Positions 27,013 through 36,099 of a stretch of DNA of 64,000 nucleotides are shown piece by piece. This DNA is from Chitinophaga sp. sic0106 (GTDB taxonomy: Bacteria > Bacteroidota > Bacteroidia > Chitinophagales > Chitinophagaceae). Location of the stretch: NCBI RefSeq assembly GCF_019219075.1, contig NZ_JAHUWJ010000007.1, forward strand, positions 327,748 through 391,747, written 5' to 3'. The position numbers and the translations under genes were made by a program. Under the pieces are notes generated by a model. The model ran no database searches. It was not told the origin of the DNA and saw nothing but the letters and a program-made list of their open reading frames with translations. Position 1 is the stretch's first letter. Each line of letters begins with the position of its first letter.

Positions 27013-29226
27013 ATGGCCAAACAACCAACATCCACGGATAAAATTATCAACGACTTTGGTCCTCATCTCAACTACGCACCTCAGGAAGGATACGCAGGCA
27101 GGGATGAACCCGATGCCACCGTCAAAACACACTGCTGCTTCTGCGGCATGCAATGCGGTATACAACTGCTGGTAAAAAACAACAAAGTGGTAGGATTTGA
27201 ACCCTGGATGGAATTCCCCTTTAACCAGGGAAGACTCTGCCCTAAAGGCGTACAACGCTACCTCCAGGATAATCACCCGGACCGCCTCCTCGAACCATTG
27301 GAACGCATTGAAGGAACAGGATTTAAACCCATCGCCTGGGACAACGCACTCAACAGAGTCACCACCGCCATCAGGGACATACAAGCCAAATACGGTAAAG
27401 ACGCATTCTCCGTACTTTCAGGCGTATCCCTCACCAACGAAAAAAGCTACCTCATGGGCAAGTTCGCCCGCGTAGCCATCAAAACCGCTAACCTGGACTA
27501 TAACGGAAGACTATGCATGGTAAGCGCCGGCGCTGGTAATAAAAAAGCATTCGGACTCGATCGCGCCTCCAATAATTATGAAGACCTCGAACACGCCGAA
27601 GTCATCATCGTCACTGGCGCCAACGTCAGCGAAACATTTCCCACCCTCACCTACTGGCTATGGCGAGCCAGGGATAACGGAGCCAAACTCATCGTCATCG
27701 ACCCAAGGGTAATACCACTGGCACGTACCGCGGATATACACCTGGACATCAAGCCAGGCACGGATTCTGCCCTATACGGCGCCATGCTCAAATACCTCGT
27801 GGACCACAACCTGCTGGACCACGACTTCATCAACCAACATACCACCGGCTTTGAAGATACCATCGCCGCCGTGAAAGACTATACGCTCGAATGGGCCGAA
27901 AGCATCACCGGCATCAGCAAAGAAAAAATCCGGCAGGCAGCTGAACTATGGGGCAAAGCTAAAACCAGCTTCCTCCTCCATGCACGCGGTATCGAACACC
28001 ACTCCAAAGGCGTAGAAAACGTCCTCGGCTGCATCAACCTCGTACTGGCCACCGGCCGCATAGGCCGCCCCTACTGCGGCTACGGCACCATCACCGGACA
28101 AGGCAACGGACAAGGCGGCCGCGAACATGGCCATAAATGCGACCAGCTCCCCGGTAACCGCGATATCACCAACCCGGAACACCGCAAATACATCGCCGGC
28201 GTTTGGAATATCCCCGAACCGGAACTGCCCGGCAAAGGCCTCACCGCATGGGAACTCATTGAAGCCATCCACCGCGGCGAAGTAAAAGGTCTGCTCTCCA
28301 TCTGCTTCAACCCACTCATATCATTACCCAATAATAACTACGTAAGAGAAGCACTCGAAAAACTCGAGTTCTACGTGTGCATCGATTTCTTCCTCAGCGA
28401 AACCGCCCGCTACGCCGATATTGTGCTAGCAGGCTCCCTCCACGAAGAAGAAGAAGGCACCGTCACCACTGCCGAAGGTCGCGTGGTACGTATCCGCCGC
28501 GCCGTTACCCCTCCCGGCAACGCCCGCGCAGATACTGCTATTATCCTCGACCTCGCCGCACGACTCGGAGAAAAGGAACGATTCACCTACGCTAACACGG
28601 AAGCGATTTTTAATGAACTACGTGTAGCCTCTAAAGGTGGTACGGCCGACTACTACGGCATCACCTACCAAAAGATCGAAGATAACATGGGCATCTTCTG
28701 GCCATGTCCTACCCTCGATCACCCGGGTACACCGCGACTCTGGGAGGATTATAAATTCGCCACTCCCGACGGTAAAGCACACTTCAACCCGGTGGAATTC
28801 CGGGAACCATCCGAGGTAACGGATAGCGAATACCCGGTAGTACTCACCACCGGCCGCGTAGTATCACAATACCTCAGCGGTACACAAACCAGACGTATCG
28901 GCAAGCTGGTAGACCTCATACCGGAACCTCTCCTGGAAATACACCCGGAACTGGCCGCCAGATACAATATCCGGCAGCGTGAAACGGTAAGAGTCACCAC
29001 ACGCCGCGGCACAGCCGATTTCCCGGCCAATATTGTAGAAACAATCCGCAAAGACACAGTATTTGTCCCCTACCACTGGCCAGGGAGAAAATCTGCCAAC
29101 CAGCTCACCATCGGTACGCTGGACCCGGTATCAAAAATTCCGGAATTCAAAGTATGCGCCTGTAAACTGGAACCACTGGGCGTTTTCACGAAGCCCGGCG
29201 AAACACATGCATTCGACAGTATCTGA
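27013..29226 (+). CDS. Molybdopterin oxidoreductase, nitrate reductase-like (NasC/NapA type)
   Basis: A 737-residue molybdopterin-bis(guanine dinucleotide) enzyme. The N-terminal 4Fe-4S site is complete: Cys41-x2-Cys44-x3-Cys48 and Cys76 (GRLCPKG). The likely molybdenum ligand is Cys168 in NGRLCMVSA; the RLCM sequence matches assimilatory and periplasmic nitrate reductases, whereas formate dehydrogenases usually have Cys or Sec followed by His. [13 protein letters not shown] and the following QLPG are close to bacterial NasC-type enzymes. The C-terminal molydop-binding domain starts around residue 600 ([17 protein letters not shown]). There is no Tat signal, so it should be cytoplasmic. Nitrate is the best-supported substrate but other oxyanions are possible. 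Confidence 0.85.
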   Translation: MAKQPTSTDKIINDFGPHLNYAPQEGYAGRDEPDATVKTHCCFCGMQCGIQLLVKNNKVVGFEPWMEFPFNQGRLCPKGVQRYLQDNHPDRLLEPLERIEGTGFKPIAWDNALNRVTTAIRDIQAKYGKDAFSVLSGVSLTNEKSYLMGKFARVAIKTANLDYNGRLCMVSAGAGNKKAFGLDRASNNYEDLEHAEVIIVTGANVSETFPTLTYWLWRARDNGAKLIVIDPRVIPLARTADIHLDIKPGTDSALYGAMLKYLVDHNLLDHDFINQHTTGFEDTIAAVKDYTLEWAESITGISKEKIRQAAELWGKAKTSFLLHARGIEHHSKGVENVLGCINLVLATGRIGRPYCGYGTITGQGNGQGGREHGHKCDQLPGNRDITNPEHRKYIAGVWNIPEPELPGKGLTAWELIEAIHRGEVKGLLSICFNPLISLPNNNYVREALEKLEFYVCIDFFLSETARYADIVLAGSLHEEEEGTVTTAEGRVVRIRRAVTPPGNARADTAIILDLAARLGEKERFTYANTEAIFNELRVASKGGTADYYGITYQKIEDNMGIFWPCPTLDHPGTPRLWEDYKFATPDGKAHFNPVEFREPSEVTDSEYPVVLTTGRVVSQYLSGTQTRRIGKLVDLIPEPLLEIHPELAARYNIRQRETVRVTTRRGTADFPANIVETIRKDTVFVPYHWPGRKSANQLTIGTLDPVSKIPEFKVCACKLEPLGVFTKPGETHAFDSI

Positions 29227-29249
29227 TTCACGCTATAAAGGTTATTCTG

Positions 29250-29819
29250 ATGGAAACTACCGCCTATAAAACAGAAATGGAGTTCTTCGTAGACATGCAA
29301 CGCTGCATCGGCTGTAAGGCCTGCGAAATGGCCTGCGCTGAATGCGAAACCAATGGCCATGAAAGTATGATCCACGTCAACTACGTGGAGCGCGCCGTTA
29401 CCATTCAAACCACCGTACAGGTATGCATGCACTGCGATGATCCGGTATGCGCCAAAGTATGCCCCGCCGATGCTATCGCCAAAGACGATTTCGGTGTGGT
29501 TCACAGCGCCAACAACGCCCGCTGCATCGGGTGCTCCAACTGCGTGATGGCCTGCCCGTTTGGCGTCCCTAAGAAAGAAGAAAAGTATGACATGATGATG
29601 AAATGCAACATGTGCTATGACAGAACCAGCGCCGGCAAAAAGCCCATGTGCGCCACCGTATGTCCCAGCCAGGCACTGTTCTACGGCACACGGGAAGAAA
29701 TCAGCCGCATGCGCCCCAACAGCACACCGGTGAATAAATTCATCTTTGGAGAACAGGAAGTTACCACGAAAGTAAATATCATGATGCCCAAAGGCAGCAC
29801 CCATCTGAAAGTACATTAA
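29250..29819 (+). CDS. Four-cluster 4Fe-4S electron transfer subunit (DmsB/NrfC type)
   Basis: A 189-residue ferredoxin-like protein with sixteen cysteines in four groups: [40 protein letters not shown], and CNMC...MCATVCP. This is the pattern of the beta subunits of the DMSO reductase family, which wire the molybdenum subunit to a membrane quinol oxidase. It has no export signal, consistent with a cytoplasmic catalytic subunit. It lies 23 bases after the catalytic subunit gene. Confidence 0.92.
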   Translation: METTAYKTEMEFFVDMQRCIGCKACEMACAECETNGHESMIHVNYVERAVTIQTTVQVCMHCDDPVCAKVCPADAIAKDDFGVVHSANNARCIGCSNCVMACPFGVPKKEEKYDMMMKCNMCYDRTSAGKKPMCATVCPSQALFYGTREEISRMRPNSTPVNKFIFGEQEVTTKVNIMMPKGSTHLKVH

Positions 29820-29829
29820 ACCGATCCGT

Positions 29830-30339
29830 ATGTCCGACAATATCGAAAACGCACCGCATTGGAAGGAAGACTTTCCGATTGAAAGAACGGAAGCCACAAA
29901 GGTGAGCCGCCGCGACTTCGCCCGGTTCCTGTGCCTGGTTTCCGGTGGACTGGTGGCCGGAAGCGCTTATGTGGCCGTAAAGGCTAACTTCTTCCCGGAA
30001 AAAGAAATAGAAGGAGAACACTTTGTATGTAAGGCCGACAGCGTACCTGTTGGCGGCACACAATCGTTTGTGATTCCAGGCAGCACCATTCCCTACATTC
30101 TTATCCGCCTGGAAAACGGTAACTGGAGAGCGTATGAACAGAAATGCACCCACCTCTCCTGCGCAGTGTACTATAAACCCGGCTCCGGACAGGTGGTATG
30201 CCCCTGCCATGAAGGCTTCTTCGATGCCATGACAGGCGAAGTGCTGGCAGGTCCGCCACCGCGGCCACTACCAGCACTCGAAGTAATTTTAAAAAACGAA
30301 GATGTATATGTTAAAGCCGCTAAATCACAAACGACATGA
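29830..30339 (+). CDS. Rieske 2Fe-2S protein with Tat signal
   Basis: A 169-residue Rieske protein. The Tat motif SRRDFARFL (residues 26-34) precedes a hydrophobic segment that probably stays as a membrane anchor. The cluster ligands are Cys106-x-His108 (CTHLSC) and Cys124-x2-His127 (CPCH), and the second cysteines Cys111 and Cys126 can form the disulfide typical of high-potential Rieske proteins. It should be located on the outer side of the cytoplasmic membrane, opposite to the ferredoxin and molybdenum subunits. A Rieske subunit in such an operon recalls quinol-oxidising bc-like modules coupled to nitrate reductase. It overlaps the next gene by 4 bases. Confidence 0.92.
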   Translation: MSDNIENAPHWKEDFPIERTEATKVSRRDFARFLCLVSGGLVAGSAYVAVKANFFPEKEIEGEHFVCKADSVPVGGTQSFVIPGSTIPYILIRLENGNWRAYEQKCTHLSCAVYYKPGSGQVVCPCHEGFFDAMTGEVLAGPPPRPLPALEVILKNEDVYVKAAKSQTT

Positions 30340-30581
30340 GTAACTTCAAAGACGCACAAAACAAGGCACATCCCAACAAATCAAATACACTGATGTCGGC
30401 GCTCATTTGTATCCTGATCCTCAATGTCAGCATACAAATCTGGTTGCTGTATACCGGCCTTAACAATGCGCTTGGGAATAACAAAGAAATCGCGTTGCCC
30501 GCTTTCCTGGCTTCATTGGTCCTCTTCCTCATCGGATTTTTCTGGTTGTATTTTTTACCAATGGGCTACAGGAAGAAATAA
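30336..30581 (+). CDS. Small membrane protein of the molybdenum enzyme operon
   Basis: An 81-residue protein with two hydrophobic helices (about residues 20-40 and 52-74) and a basic C-terminus (YRKK). It starts inside the Rieske stop (ATGA at 30336-30339), so it is translationally coupled and likely part of the same complex. Similar small proteins next to Rieske/molybdenum genes exist in Bacteroidota, but I cannot name the family with confidence. Its stop codon abuts the stop of the convergent pectinesterase gene with no base between. Confidence 0.7.
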   Translation: MSNFKDAQNKAHPNKSNTLMSALICILILNVSIQIWLLYTGLNNALGNNKEIALPAFLASLVLFLIGFFWLYFLPMGYRKK

Positions 30582-31610
30582 TTACGGTCGCCAGTTGTCA
30601 GCACCTTGCAACACCAGTTCTTTTGTATAAACGGCCGATTCCTTTCTGGTTAAGCCTTTCAGCCCTGCCCAGTTAGCCCGGTTTTGCATAGCAGCGCCTT
30701 TGCCCTTGTTGTTGTACTCATACAAATGCAGACTATCACTTGTAGCCGCATAAGGCATACGCCAGGTGGTGGGCCAGCCCTTTGGATCAATCTCCTCCCC
30801 TAACTCGGAATTCAGAATAGCTACTTTGGGATAGTTATGCCAGGGCCTTCCCAGCGCTATCAGCTTGCCGTCATCCCCCTTGCGTGGACTTGAAGCTGCA
30901 TAGGTGAACTTACACTTATTAAACACAAAGCCATATAATTGCTTACCCGGAGTAGACGGCGCCGTTATCCAGCCTCCGCCATAGCTGCGGATTTCGCAGG
31001 ATTGAAAATATACGATTCCACCACCATAAATATAATCCGTACGACCCAGCACCAGACATTGGTCAAAGTAGCTGCGCATCCCGTCTGCAGCGGCATACAC
31101 CGTATCCTGGTAGCCCAGCAAATTACATTTCCGGAAAATAATACGATCGCCACGCAGTGTGATCGCCAGCGCCTGCCCCACCGGACCCGCAGTGTTGGAA
31201 ATGGTTAAATTCTCCCCCACAAAATCATTTCCCAGGATAGTGAGCGTAGCAGATGTACGGATCAGATCTGGATTATCTTTCCACAACGCCCAGGACGCTG
31301 CCGGACATTTGTTGCCTGACTCCGGACTCTGACAATCGTAAATATGATACCTGATAATCGTTTGCTCCCGGCTCTCCCCCACCATTCTGATGTTGTTTTT
31401 ACCTGCCGGTACAATTAGTTTCTCTGTATCATAAAGGCCATTCTTAATATAGATGATCGTTTGTTCGTTCGCGTTATCCGGCACGGCGTTAATCGCCTGC
31501 TGGATGCTGGCATAATCTCCACTGCCATCTTTGGCCACTACCAGTTTTTTAGCTGTAGCGGTAAAGCAGGACACTAACAATAAGATTCCTGCTGCAATTA
31601 TTCTCTTCAT
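30582..31610 (-). CDS. Pectinesterase (carbohydrate esterase family 8)
   Basis: A 342-residue CE8 pectin methylesterase, which removes methyl esters from homogalacturonan. The right-handed beta-helix family residues are present: Gln146 (GPVGQALAI), Gln168-Asp169 (GYQDTVY, acid/base), Asp192 (GRTDYIYGGG, nucleophile) and the arginine in LGRPW. The N-terminus can be read as a Sec signal or as a lipoprotein signal with lipobox LVSC (Cys15), so the enzyme may be surface-anchored. It is the second gene of an operon, 8 bases after the GH95 gene, pointing to pectic side-chain and backbone processing together. Confidence 0.92.
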   Translation of the reverse strand: MKRIIAAGILLLVSCFTATAKKLVVAKDGSGDYASIQQAINAVPDNANEQTIIYIKNGLYDTEKLIVPAGKNNIRMVGESREQTIIRYHIYDCQSPESGNKCPAASWALWKDNPDLIRTSATLTILGNDFVGENLTISNTAGPVGQALAITLRGDRIIFRKCNLLGYQDTVYAAADGMRSYFDQCLVLGRTDYIYGGGIVYFQSCEIRSYGGGWITAPSTPGKQLYGFVFNKCKFTYAASSPRKGDDGKLIALGRPWHNYPKVAILNSELGEEIDPKGWPTTWRMPYAATSDSLHLYEYNNKGKGAAMQNRANWAGLKGLTRKESAVYTKELVLQGADNWRP

Positions 31611-31618
31611 ACAACCTG

Positions 31619-34096
31619 CTATTTAAAAGTAATGACGTATGTTTTTCCAGCTACTGTAGGGAGATCGTAATCGCTCGTATGCAGCGCTGTTTTGGAAACC
31701 GCCGGCGCCTCCGCTGAAATGAGCGGCTTAGCCACCTCCATCAGTTGATAGAACGGATTCGGATTGGCGCCTTTCGCAGATGCTACACCACTGGCTACAG
31801 GCTTCCAGGAGTTGGAGAGTCGCAGCCGCAGGTTACCGCCCAGTTTAGCCGTTACCGTTACTTTCACTGGTTTATTATCTTTCCAGGTGATCCCAACCGT
31901 ATAACCACCGCGCGCCACCAAACCGTTAACAGTGCCTTCTTTCCAGCTATCAGGCAGGGCAGGTAATATTTCCACCGCACCGTCCTGACTCTGCAATAAC
32001 ATCTCTGCAATACCGGCCGTACAACCATAGTTACCATCAATCTGGAAAGGCGGATGTGCATCAAACAGGTTAGGATAGGTGCCGCCACCCTGGCCATTCT
32101 GCACTTCCGGCGATACGAGATTAAGCTGATTGGTGATCAGCTTCAGTGCGTGGTTACCATCTTTCATCCTTGCCCAGAAATTCACTTTCCAACCCATGCT
32201 CCAACCGGTGGAAATATCGCCGCGACTCACCAGCGTATTATTCGCCGCCTGAAAAATTTCCGGTGTATTTACTGGTGAAATCTGACTGGACGGAAACAAC
32301 CCAAATAAATGTGAGATATGCCGGTGGCGATCATTCTTACGGTCCCAATCGTTGATCCATTCCTGCAACTGACCAAAGCGACCAATCTGCATCGGTGCCA
32401 GCTGTGCACGTTTGCGGATCAAAGTATCCGTGAAAGCGGCATCAGTCGCGAGAATTTTTCCTGCTTGTATGGTGTTATAGAATAATTCGGACACGATCTG
32501 GTTATCCATCGTGGTGCCGTAGGTAAGTCCAATACCGTTGCCGGCACTGTCTTTCATGTAATTATTTTCTGGCGACATCGAAGGGCTTACCACCAGCCAG
32601 CCGTGATCCGGTTCTAACTGCAACGCATCTACGTAGTAGGTAGCCGCTCCTTTTAAAATCGGGTATACTTCTTTCAGGAAAGCCTTATCGCCCGTATACA
32701 TATAGTGCTCCCAGAGGTGGCGGGTCAGCCAGGCGCCGCCCATAGGCCACATGCCATAAAAGCCACCATCTACAGGTCCGGTAATCCGCCACAGGTCGGT
32801 GTTGTGATGTGCTACCCATCCACGGGCGCCATATAGTTTTTTCGCGCTTTCTTGTCCCGTTACTGACAAATCTTTCAACATATGAAACAGTGGCTCACCC
32901 AGCTCACTCAAATTGGTGACCTCAGATGGCCAGTAGTTCATTTCCGTGTTGATGTTGATGGTGTACTTACTATCCCAGGCCGGGTTAGTTTTATTATTCC
33001 ACTTGCCTTGCAGGTTAGTTGGCTGACCGCCAGGCTGGGAACCAGCAATCAGCAGGTAACGGCCAAACTGAAAATAGAGTTCAATCAACTGCGGGTCCTG
33101 TGTGTTGCTGAATTGTTTCACACGCTCATCTGTTGGGAGATTAGCAGTAGTAGCCTTCCCTAATTGCAAGCCTACCCTATTGAAGAATTGCGTGTAATAC
33201 TGCTCATGCAAACGGCGGATCTGCTCAAATGACTTGCTGCTCCCTTTTGCCAGGTACTCCACGGAACGCTGGTGTGCATCTGCACTTACATCTCTGTAAT
33301 TATTAAAATTAGTACCGATGGACACATACACTGTTGCACGGGTGGCCCCGGAAATCTGAATGGCACTGTCGGTATAGGTTATTTTACCATCGGGAGATAC
33401 TACCCTTACGTTTGTTTCATAGTTAATGGCCGGCTCCAGTTTCTCTGCTACACCAGGTGTACCCGCCAGTGTTAGCAACTGATTCTTTACTGAACGTGTG
33501 GTACGTGTATGCGCGCTCGTTAGTCCGACACTGAAATGCAGCGCATTTTTTTTGGAAGCCTCCACCTGCACTGCCATTACATTCTCCGTAAAAGATGCCA
33601 GGGCGGTACGCGTGTACGTTACTCCATCCACCTGGTAACTCACGGTGCTGGTAGCTTTGCTGATATTGAGATCCCGCTGGTAGCGCGTGGCATTTTCATG
33701 ACCAGGAAAATACAGTAGCAGGTCGCTCGCAGGCTGATAACTCATACCATTTTGCGGTGCTACAATTTTAGCTTTGGAAAGCTGCTGCGCTTCAGCATAT
33801 TTTTTTTGGAACAGCAACTGCCGCAGTTCAGTAATCACTTCGCCATGGCTCTCCACCACATTGTTGTGCGGCCTGCCCGTCCAGATGGTTTCTTCATTCA
33901 TCTGCAAACGCTCCAGGGCAGTACCACCAAACACCATGGCGGCCAGGCGGCCGTTTCCAATGGGCAGCGCCTCATTCCATGTTTGCGCAGGCTTATCGTA
34001 CCAGAGTTTCAGGTCAGCTTGCTGTGCCATGGCAGGCAAACATAGTAAGACCGGTATGGCTACAGCTATCAATTTGTAGGGAAGGGTATATTTCAT
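31619..34096 (-). CDS. Glycoside hydrolase family 95 (alpha-L-fucosidase/galactosidase type)
   Basis: An 825-residue exported GH95 enzyme, a family of inverting alpha-L-fucosidases that also includes alpha-L-galactosidases. A signal peptide ending in AMAQ precedes the N-terminal beta domain (LWYDKPAQTWNEALPIGNGRL, an opening typical of the family). The catalytic alpha/alpha barrel has INTEMNYWPSEVTN, RHISHLFGLFP and FQIDGNYGCTAGIAEML. It is the first gene of an operon with a pectin methylesterase, suggesting fucose or L-galactose removal from pectic or hemicellulosic side chains. The substrate (fucose or L-galactose) cannot be decided from sequence. Confidence 0.92.
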   Translation of the reverse strand: MKYTLPYKLIAVAIPVLLCLPAMAQQADLKLWYDKPAQTWNEALPIGNGRLAAMVFGGTALERLQMNEETIWTGRPHNNVVESHGEVITELRQLLFQKKYAEAQQLSKAKIVAPQNGMSYQPASDLLLYFPGHENATRYQRDLNISKATSTVSYQVDGVTYTRTALASFTENVMAVQVEASKKNALHFSVGLTSAHTRTTRSVKNQLLTLAGTPGVAEKLEPAINYETNVRVVSPDGKITYTDSAIQISGATRATVYVSIGTNFNNYRDVSADAHQRSVEYLAKGSSKSFEQIRRLHEQYYTQFFNRVGLQLGKATTANLPTDERVKQFSNTQDPQLIELYFQFGRYLLIAGSQPGGQPTNLQGKWNNKTNPAWDSKYTININTEMNYWPSEVTNLSELGEPLFHMLKDLSVTGQESAKKLYGARGWVAHHNTDLWRITGPVDGGFYGMWPMGGAWLTRHLWEHYMYTGDKAFLKEVYPILKGAATYYVDALQLEPDHGWLVVSPSMSPENNYMKDSAGNGIGLTYGTTMDNQIVSELFYNTIQAGKILATDAAFTDTLIRKRAQLAPMQIGRFGQLQEWINDWDRKNDRHRHISHLFGLFPSSQISPVNTPEIFQAANNTLVSRGDISTGWSMGWKVNFWARMKDGNHALKLITNQLNLVSPEVQNGQGGGTYPNLFDAHPPFQIDGNYGCTAGIAEMLLQSQDGAVEILPALPDSWKEGTVNGLVARGGYTVGITWKDNKPVKVTVTAKLGGNLRLRLSNSWKPVASGVASAKGANPNPFYQLMEVAKPLISAEAPAVSKTALHTSDYDLPTVAGKTYVITFK

Positions 34097-34111
34097 ATAC
34101 GTGGTTTACAT

Positions 34112-34155
34112 CGTGGATTATATATTGTCAATATGACATTTTTTTATTTTCCACG
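34112..34155. promoter_or_regulatory. Nested inverted repeats upstream of the GH95-CE8 operon
   Basis: A perfect TGTCA-ATA-TGACA palindrome (34126-34138) lies inside a wider pair CGTGGA (34112-34117) / TCCACG (34150-34155), 16 to 59 bases upstream of the GH95 start. This is a good candidate operator or 5' leader structure. No regulator gene is adjacent. Confidence 0.45.
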
Positions 34156-34309
34156 AAGAACTAATTTACGCAATCGTTCCCGAAAACGCCATACAGCAGC
34201 CAATCTTAACCAAAACTGATAGTATATTCCCGTTTGCGGATATGGGTCCAAAATACACGTATATCAATTGGCGTTAATACATATTAAAGCGAACTTGTAT
34301 CTTGCAGGC

Positions 34310-35173
34310 ATGATGAAAAAGTTGAGAATCCTGGTGGGCCTGTTCCTTTGCTATGGCGTCAGCAACGCCCAAACCATTACTACCGTTACCTATAACTACA
34401 CCGGCGCGGTAAGTAAGTACCCTATTGAAATGCAGCTGCTGATCAGCAGCAACAGTGATTCCCTGTTGGGCGAATATTATTATACCCGCAATGGTCGCGA
34501 TGCAAGCCTTACCTGCAGCGGTATTAAAACAAAGCAGGACTCCCTGTTTCTCACAGAAAAAAACTTCCGGGTGCGTGATGCCAAGGGCGACATATTGGTA
34601 ACGGGAAAATTTCGCCTCCAGGGCATTGATTCTCTCTCCGGAAAATGGATAAACGCCAAAACCGGTGCCAGCTTACAGGTAACGGCTACGCTCCGGGAAA
34701 ACCTGCAATGGCTAAGGCCTTCCGACTATGACTTCCGCCTCCGTACCTATAAAGCACAAATGGAAAATGCCGGCGGCAACAAGAGCACCTATACGAAAAC
34801 CAACCTGCTGGATGTATACTACAAAGGCAAGCTGCTGCAATCCCTCAGCGGATTTGATGAGGCGCTGTACGATCACCGTGCCGAGGTAATCCTGGAAGAC
34901 CTCAATTTCGACGGCTATTTTGATGTAAAGGTGCCTATCTACTTTCCCGACCGCACAAAATATGACGGTTCCTTCCTGTATTTCCTCTTTAACAAGAGCA
35001 CCCGAAAATTTGAAATCAATAAGCAGCTAAATGATTTCGAATACCTGACTTTTGATGCGGTGAAAAAGGAATTTTACCGGTTTGACGAGGGTCCGAATGG
35101 GTTTGTTACCAATTATTTCAAATGGCGGGGTGAGGTAGCTTACCTGGCAAGAACAGAGGAGGACGAAAACTAG
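34310..35173 (+). CDS. Hypothetical exported protein
   Basis: A 287-residue protein with a signal peptide (KKLRILVGLFLCYGVSNAQ). I start it at ATG 34310, since the longer frame begins with TTG at 34268 and adds 14 residues ahead of the signal. The C-terminal part contains VILEDLNFDGYFDVKVP, a motif seen in XAC2610-like and FG-GAP-like extracellular proteins, where such loops bind calcium or form a propeller strand. No enzymatic function can be inferred. It is divergent from the GH95 operon and monocistronic. Confidence 0.7.
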   Translation: MMKKLRILVGLFLCYGVSNAQTITTVTYNYTGAVSKYPIEMQLLISSNSDSLLGEYYYTRNGRDASLTCSGIKTKQDSLFLTEKNFRVRDAKGDILVTGKFRLQGIDSLSGKWINAKTGASLQVTATLRENLQWLRPSDYDFRLRTYKAQMENAGGNKSTYTKTNLLDVYYKGKLLQSLSGFDEALYDHRAEVILEDLNFDGYFDVKVPIYFPDRTKYDGSFLYFLFNKSTRKFEINKQLNDFEYLTFDAVKKEFYRFDEGPNGFVTNYFKWRGEVAYLARTEEDEN

Positions 35174-35288
35174 GTTTTTTTATATCTTTATGCCATGAGA
35201 ATGACTCCAACACTTTAATCCTTCTTCCTTTTAAGTGGTTATTGCGCCGGCATCCGGCGTACCTTATTGTCATTCTCAAAACTTTCTC

Positions 35289-36074
35289 ATGGAAGAAGTA
35301 CTTCATCCTCAACAGATACAAGAATTTATTACTACCGGCTTTGTCCGTATAGACCATGCTTTTGATCCTGCTACTGCGGCGGCTGCCAGGGATATTTTAT
35401 GGAGAGATATGGGTCTTTCCCCGGACGATCCCACGGCCTGGCAGCAGCCGGTCATCAGGTTGGGCATGTATTCCCAGCGCCCCTTTATTGAGTCGGCCAA
35501 TACACCCCGGCTGTTAGCGGCCTTTGATCAACTGGTGGGTGTCAATCGCTGGTTGCCCTGCGGTGCCATGGGCACCTTTCCGGTGCGCTTCCCGTCTGCC
35601 GATGATCCTGGTGATACCGGCTGGCATGTGGATGCCAGCTTTGGAGATAACCCGGCCAACTTCTTCGACTGGCGGGTCAACTGGCGATCTAAAAACCGGG
35701 CGCTGCTGATGCTATTCCTCTATTCCGATATCAGTGATGAGGATGCGCCCACACGAATAAAAACAGGCTCCCATCTTGACATTGCTCAACTACTTTATCC
35801 AGCCGGTGAAGCAGGTATGACTTTCGGGGAGATAGCAGCCGCCCTGCCATCACTGCCTTCAAGGCCTGAGATCGTGGCCACAGGCAACGCCGGCACGGTA
35901 TACCTCTGCCATCCCTTCCTGGTACATGCAGCACAGTCTCATCATGGCTCCCTGCCCAGGTTTTTGGCGCAGCCACCGCTACTACTGAAAGCCGAACTGA
36001 TGAAACCAGGTATGGAAGCACACTACAGTCCGGTGGAACAGGCTATCCAACTGGGCATCCGTAAATCCGCCTGA
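35289..36074 (+). CDS. Phytanoyl-CoA dioxygenase (PhyH)-like protein
   Basis: A 261-residue protein of the Fe(II)/2-oxoglutarate oxygenase superfamily. The iron-binding facial triad can be placed at His113-x-Asp115 (GWHVDASF) and a distal histidine, His208 or His213 (YLCHPFLVHAAQ). I start at ATG 35289; the longer GTG frame at 35235 adds no family sequence. Relatives hydroxylate a wide range of small molecules, so the substrate is unknown. The next gene is 25 bases away with its own promoter-like box. Confidence 0.75.
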   Translation: MEEVLHPQQIQEFITTGFVRIDHAFDPATAAAARDILWRDMGLSPDDPTAWQQPVIRLGMYSQRPFIESANTPRLLAAFDQLVGVNRWLPCGAMGTFPVRFPSADDPGDTGWHVDASFGDNPANFFDWRVNWRSKNRALLMLFLYSDISDEDAPTRIKTGSHLDIAQLLYPAGEAGMTFGEIAAALPSLPSRPEIVATGNAGTVYLCHPFLVHAAQSHHGSLPRFLAQPPLLLKAELMKPGMEAHYSPVEQAIQLGIRKSA

Positions 36075-36081
36075 ATAGTGC

Positions 36082-36089
36082 TATCTTTG
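36082..36089 (+). promoter_or_regulatory. TAnnTTTG -7 box close to a start codon
   Basis: TATCTTTG lies only 10 bases before ATG 36100, so the predicted transcript would be leaderless or nearly so. No good TTG is seen at the -33 position. Confidence 0.45.
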
Positions 36090-36099
36090 CGCCTTTTTT

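Noticed and set aside
27013..29226. Formate dehydrogenase as identity of the molybdenum enzyme
   Set aside because: The ligand motif is RLCM, as in nitrate reductases, not Cys/Sec-His, and the GQGGREHG segment matches NasC-type enzymes.
26614..29897. Long minus-strand frames in the molybdenum enzyme operon (26614-27384 and 29070-29897)
   Set aside because: They lie opposite genes with intact cofactor motifs and show cysteine- and glycine-rich antisense composition.
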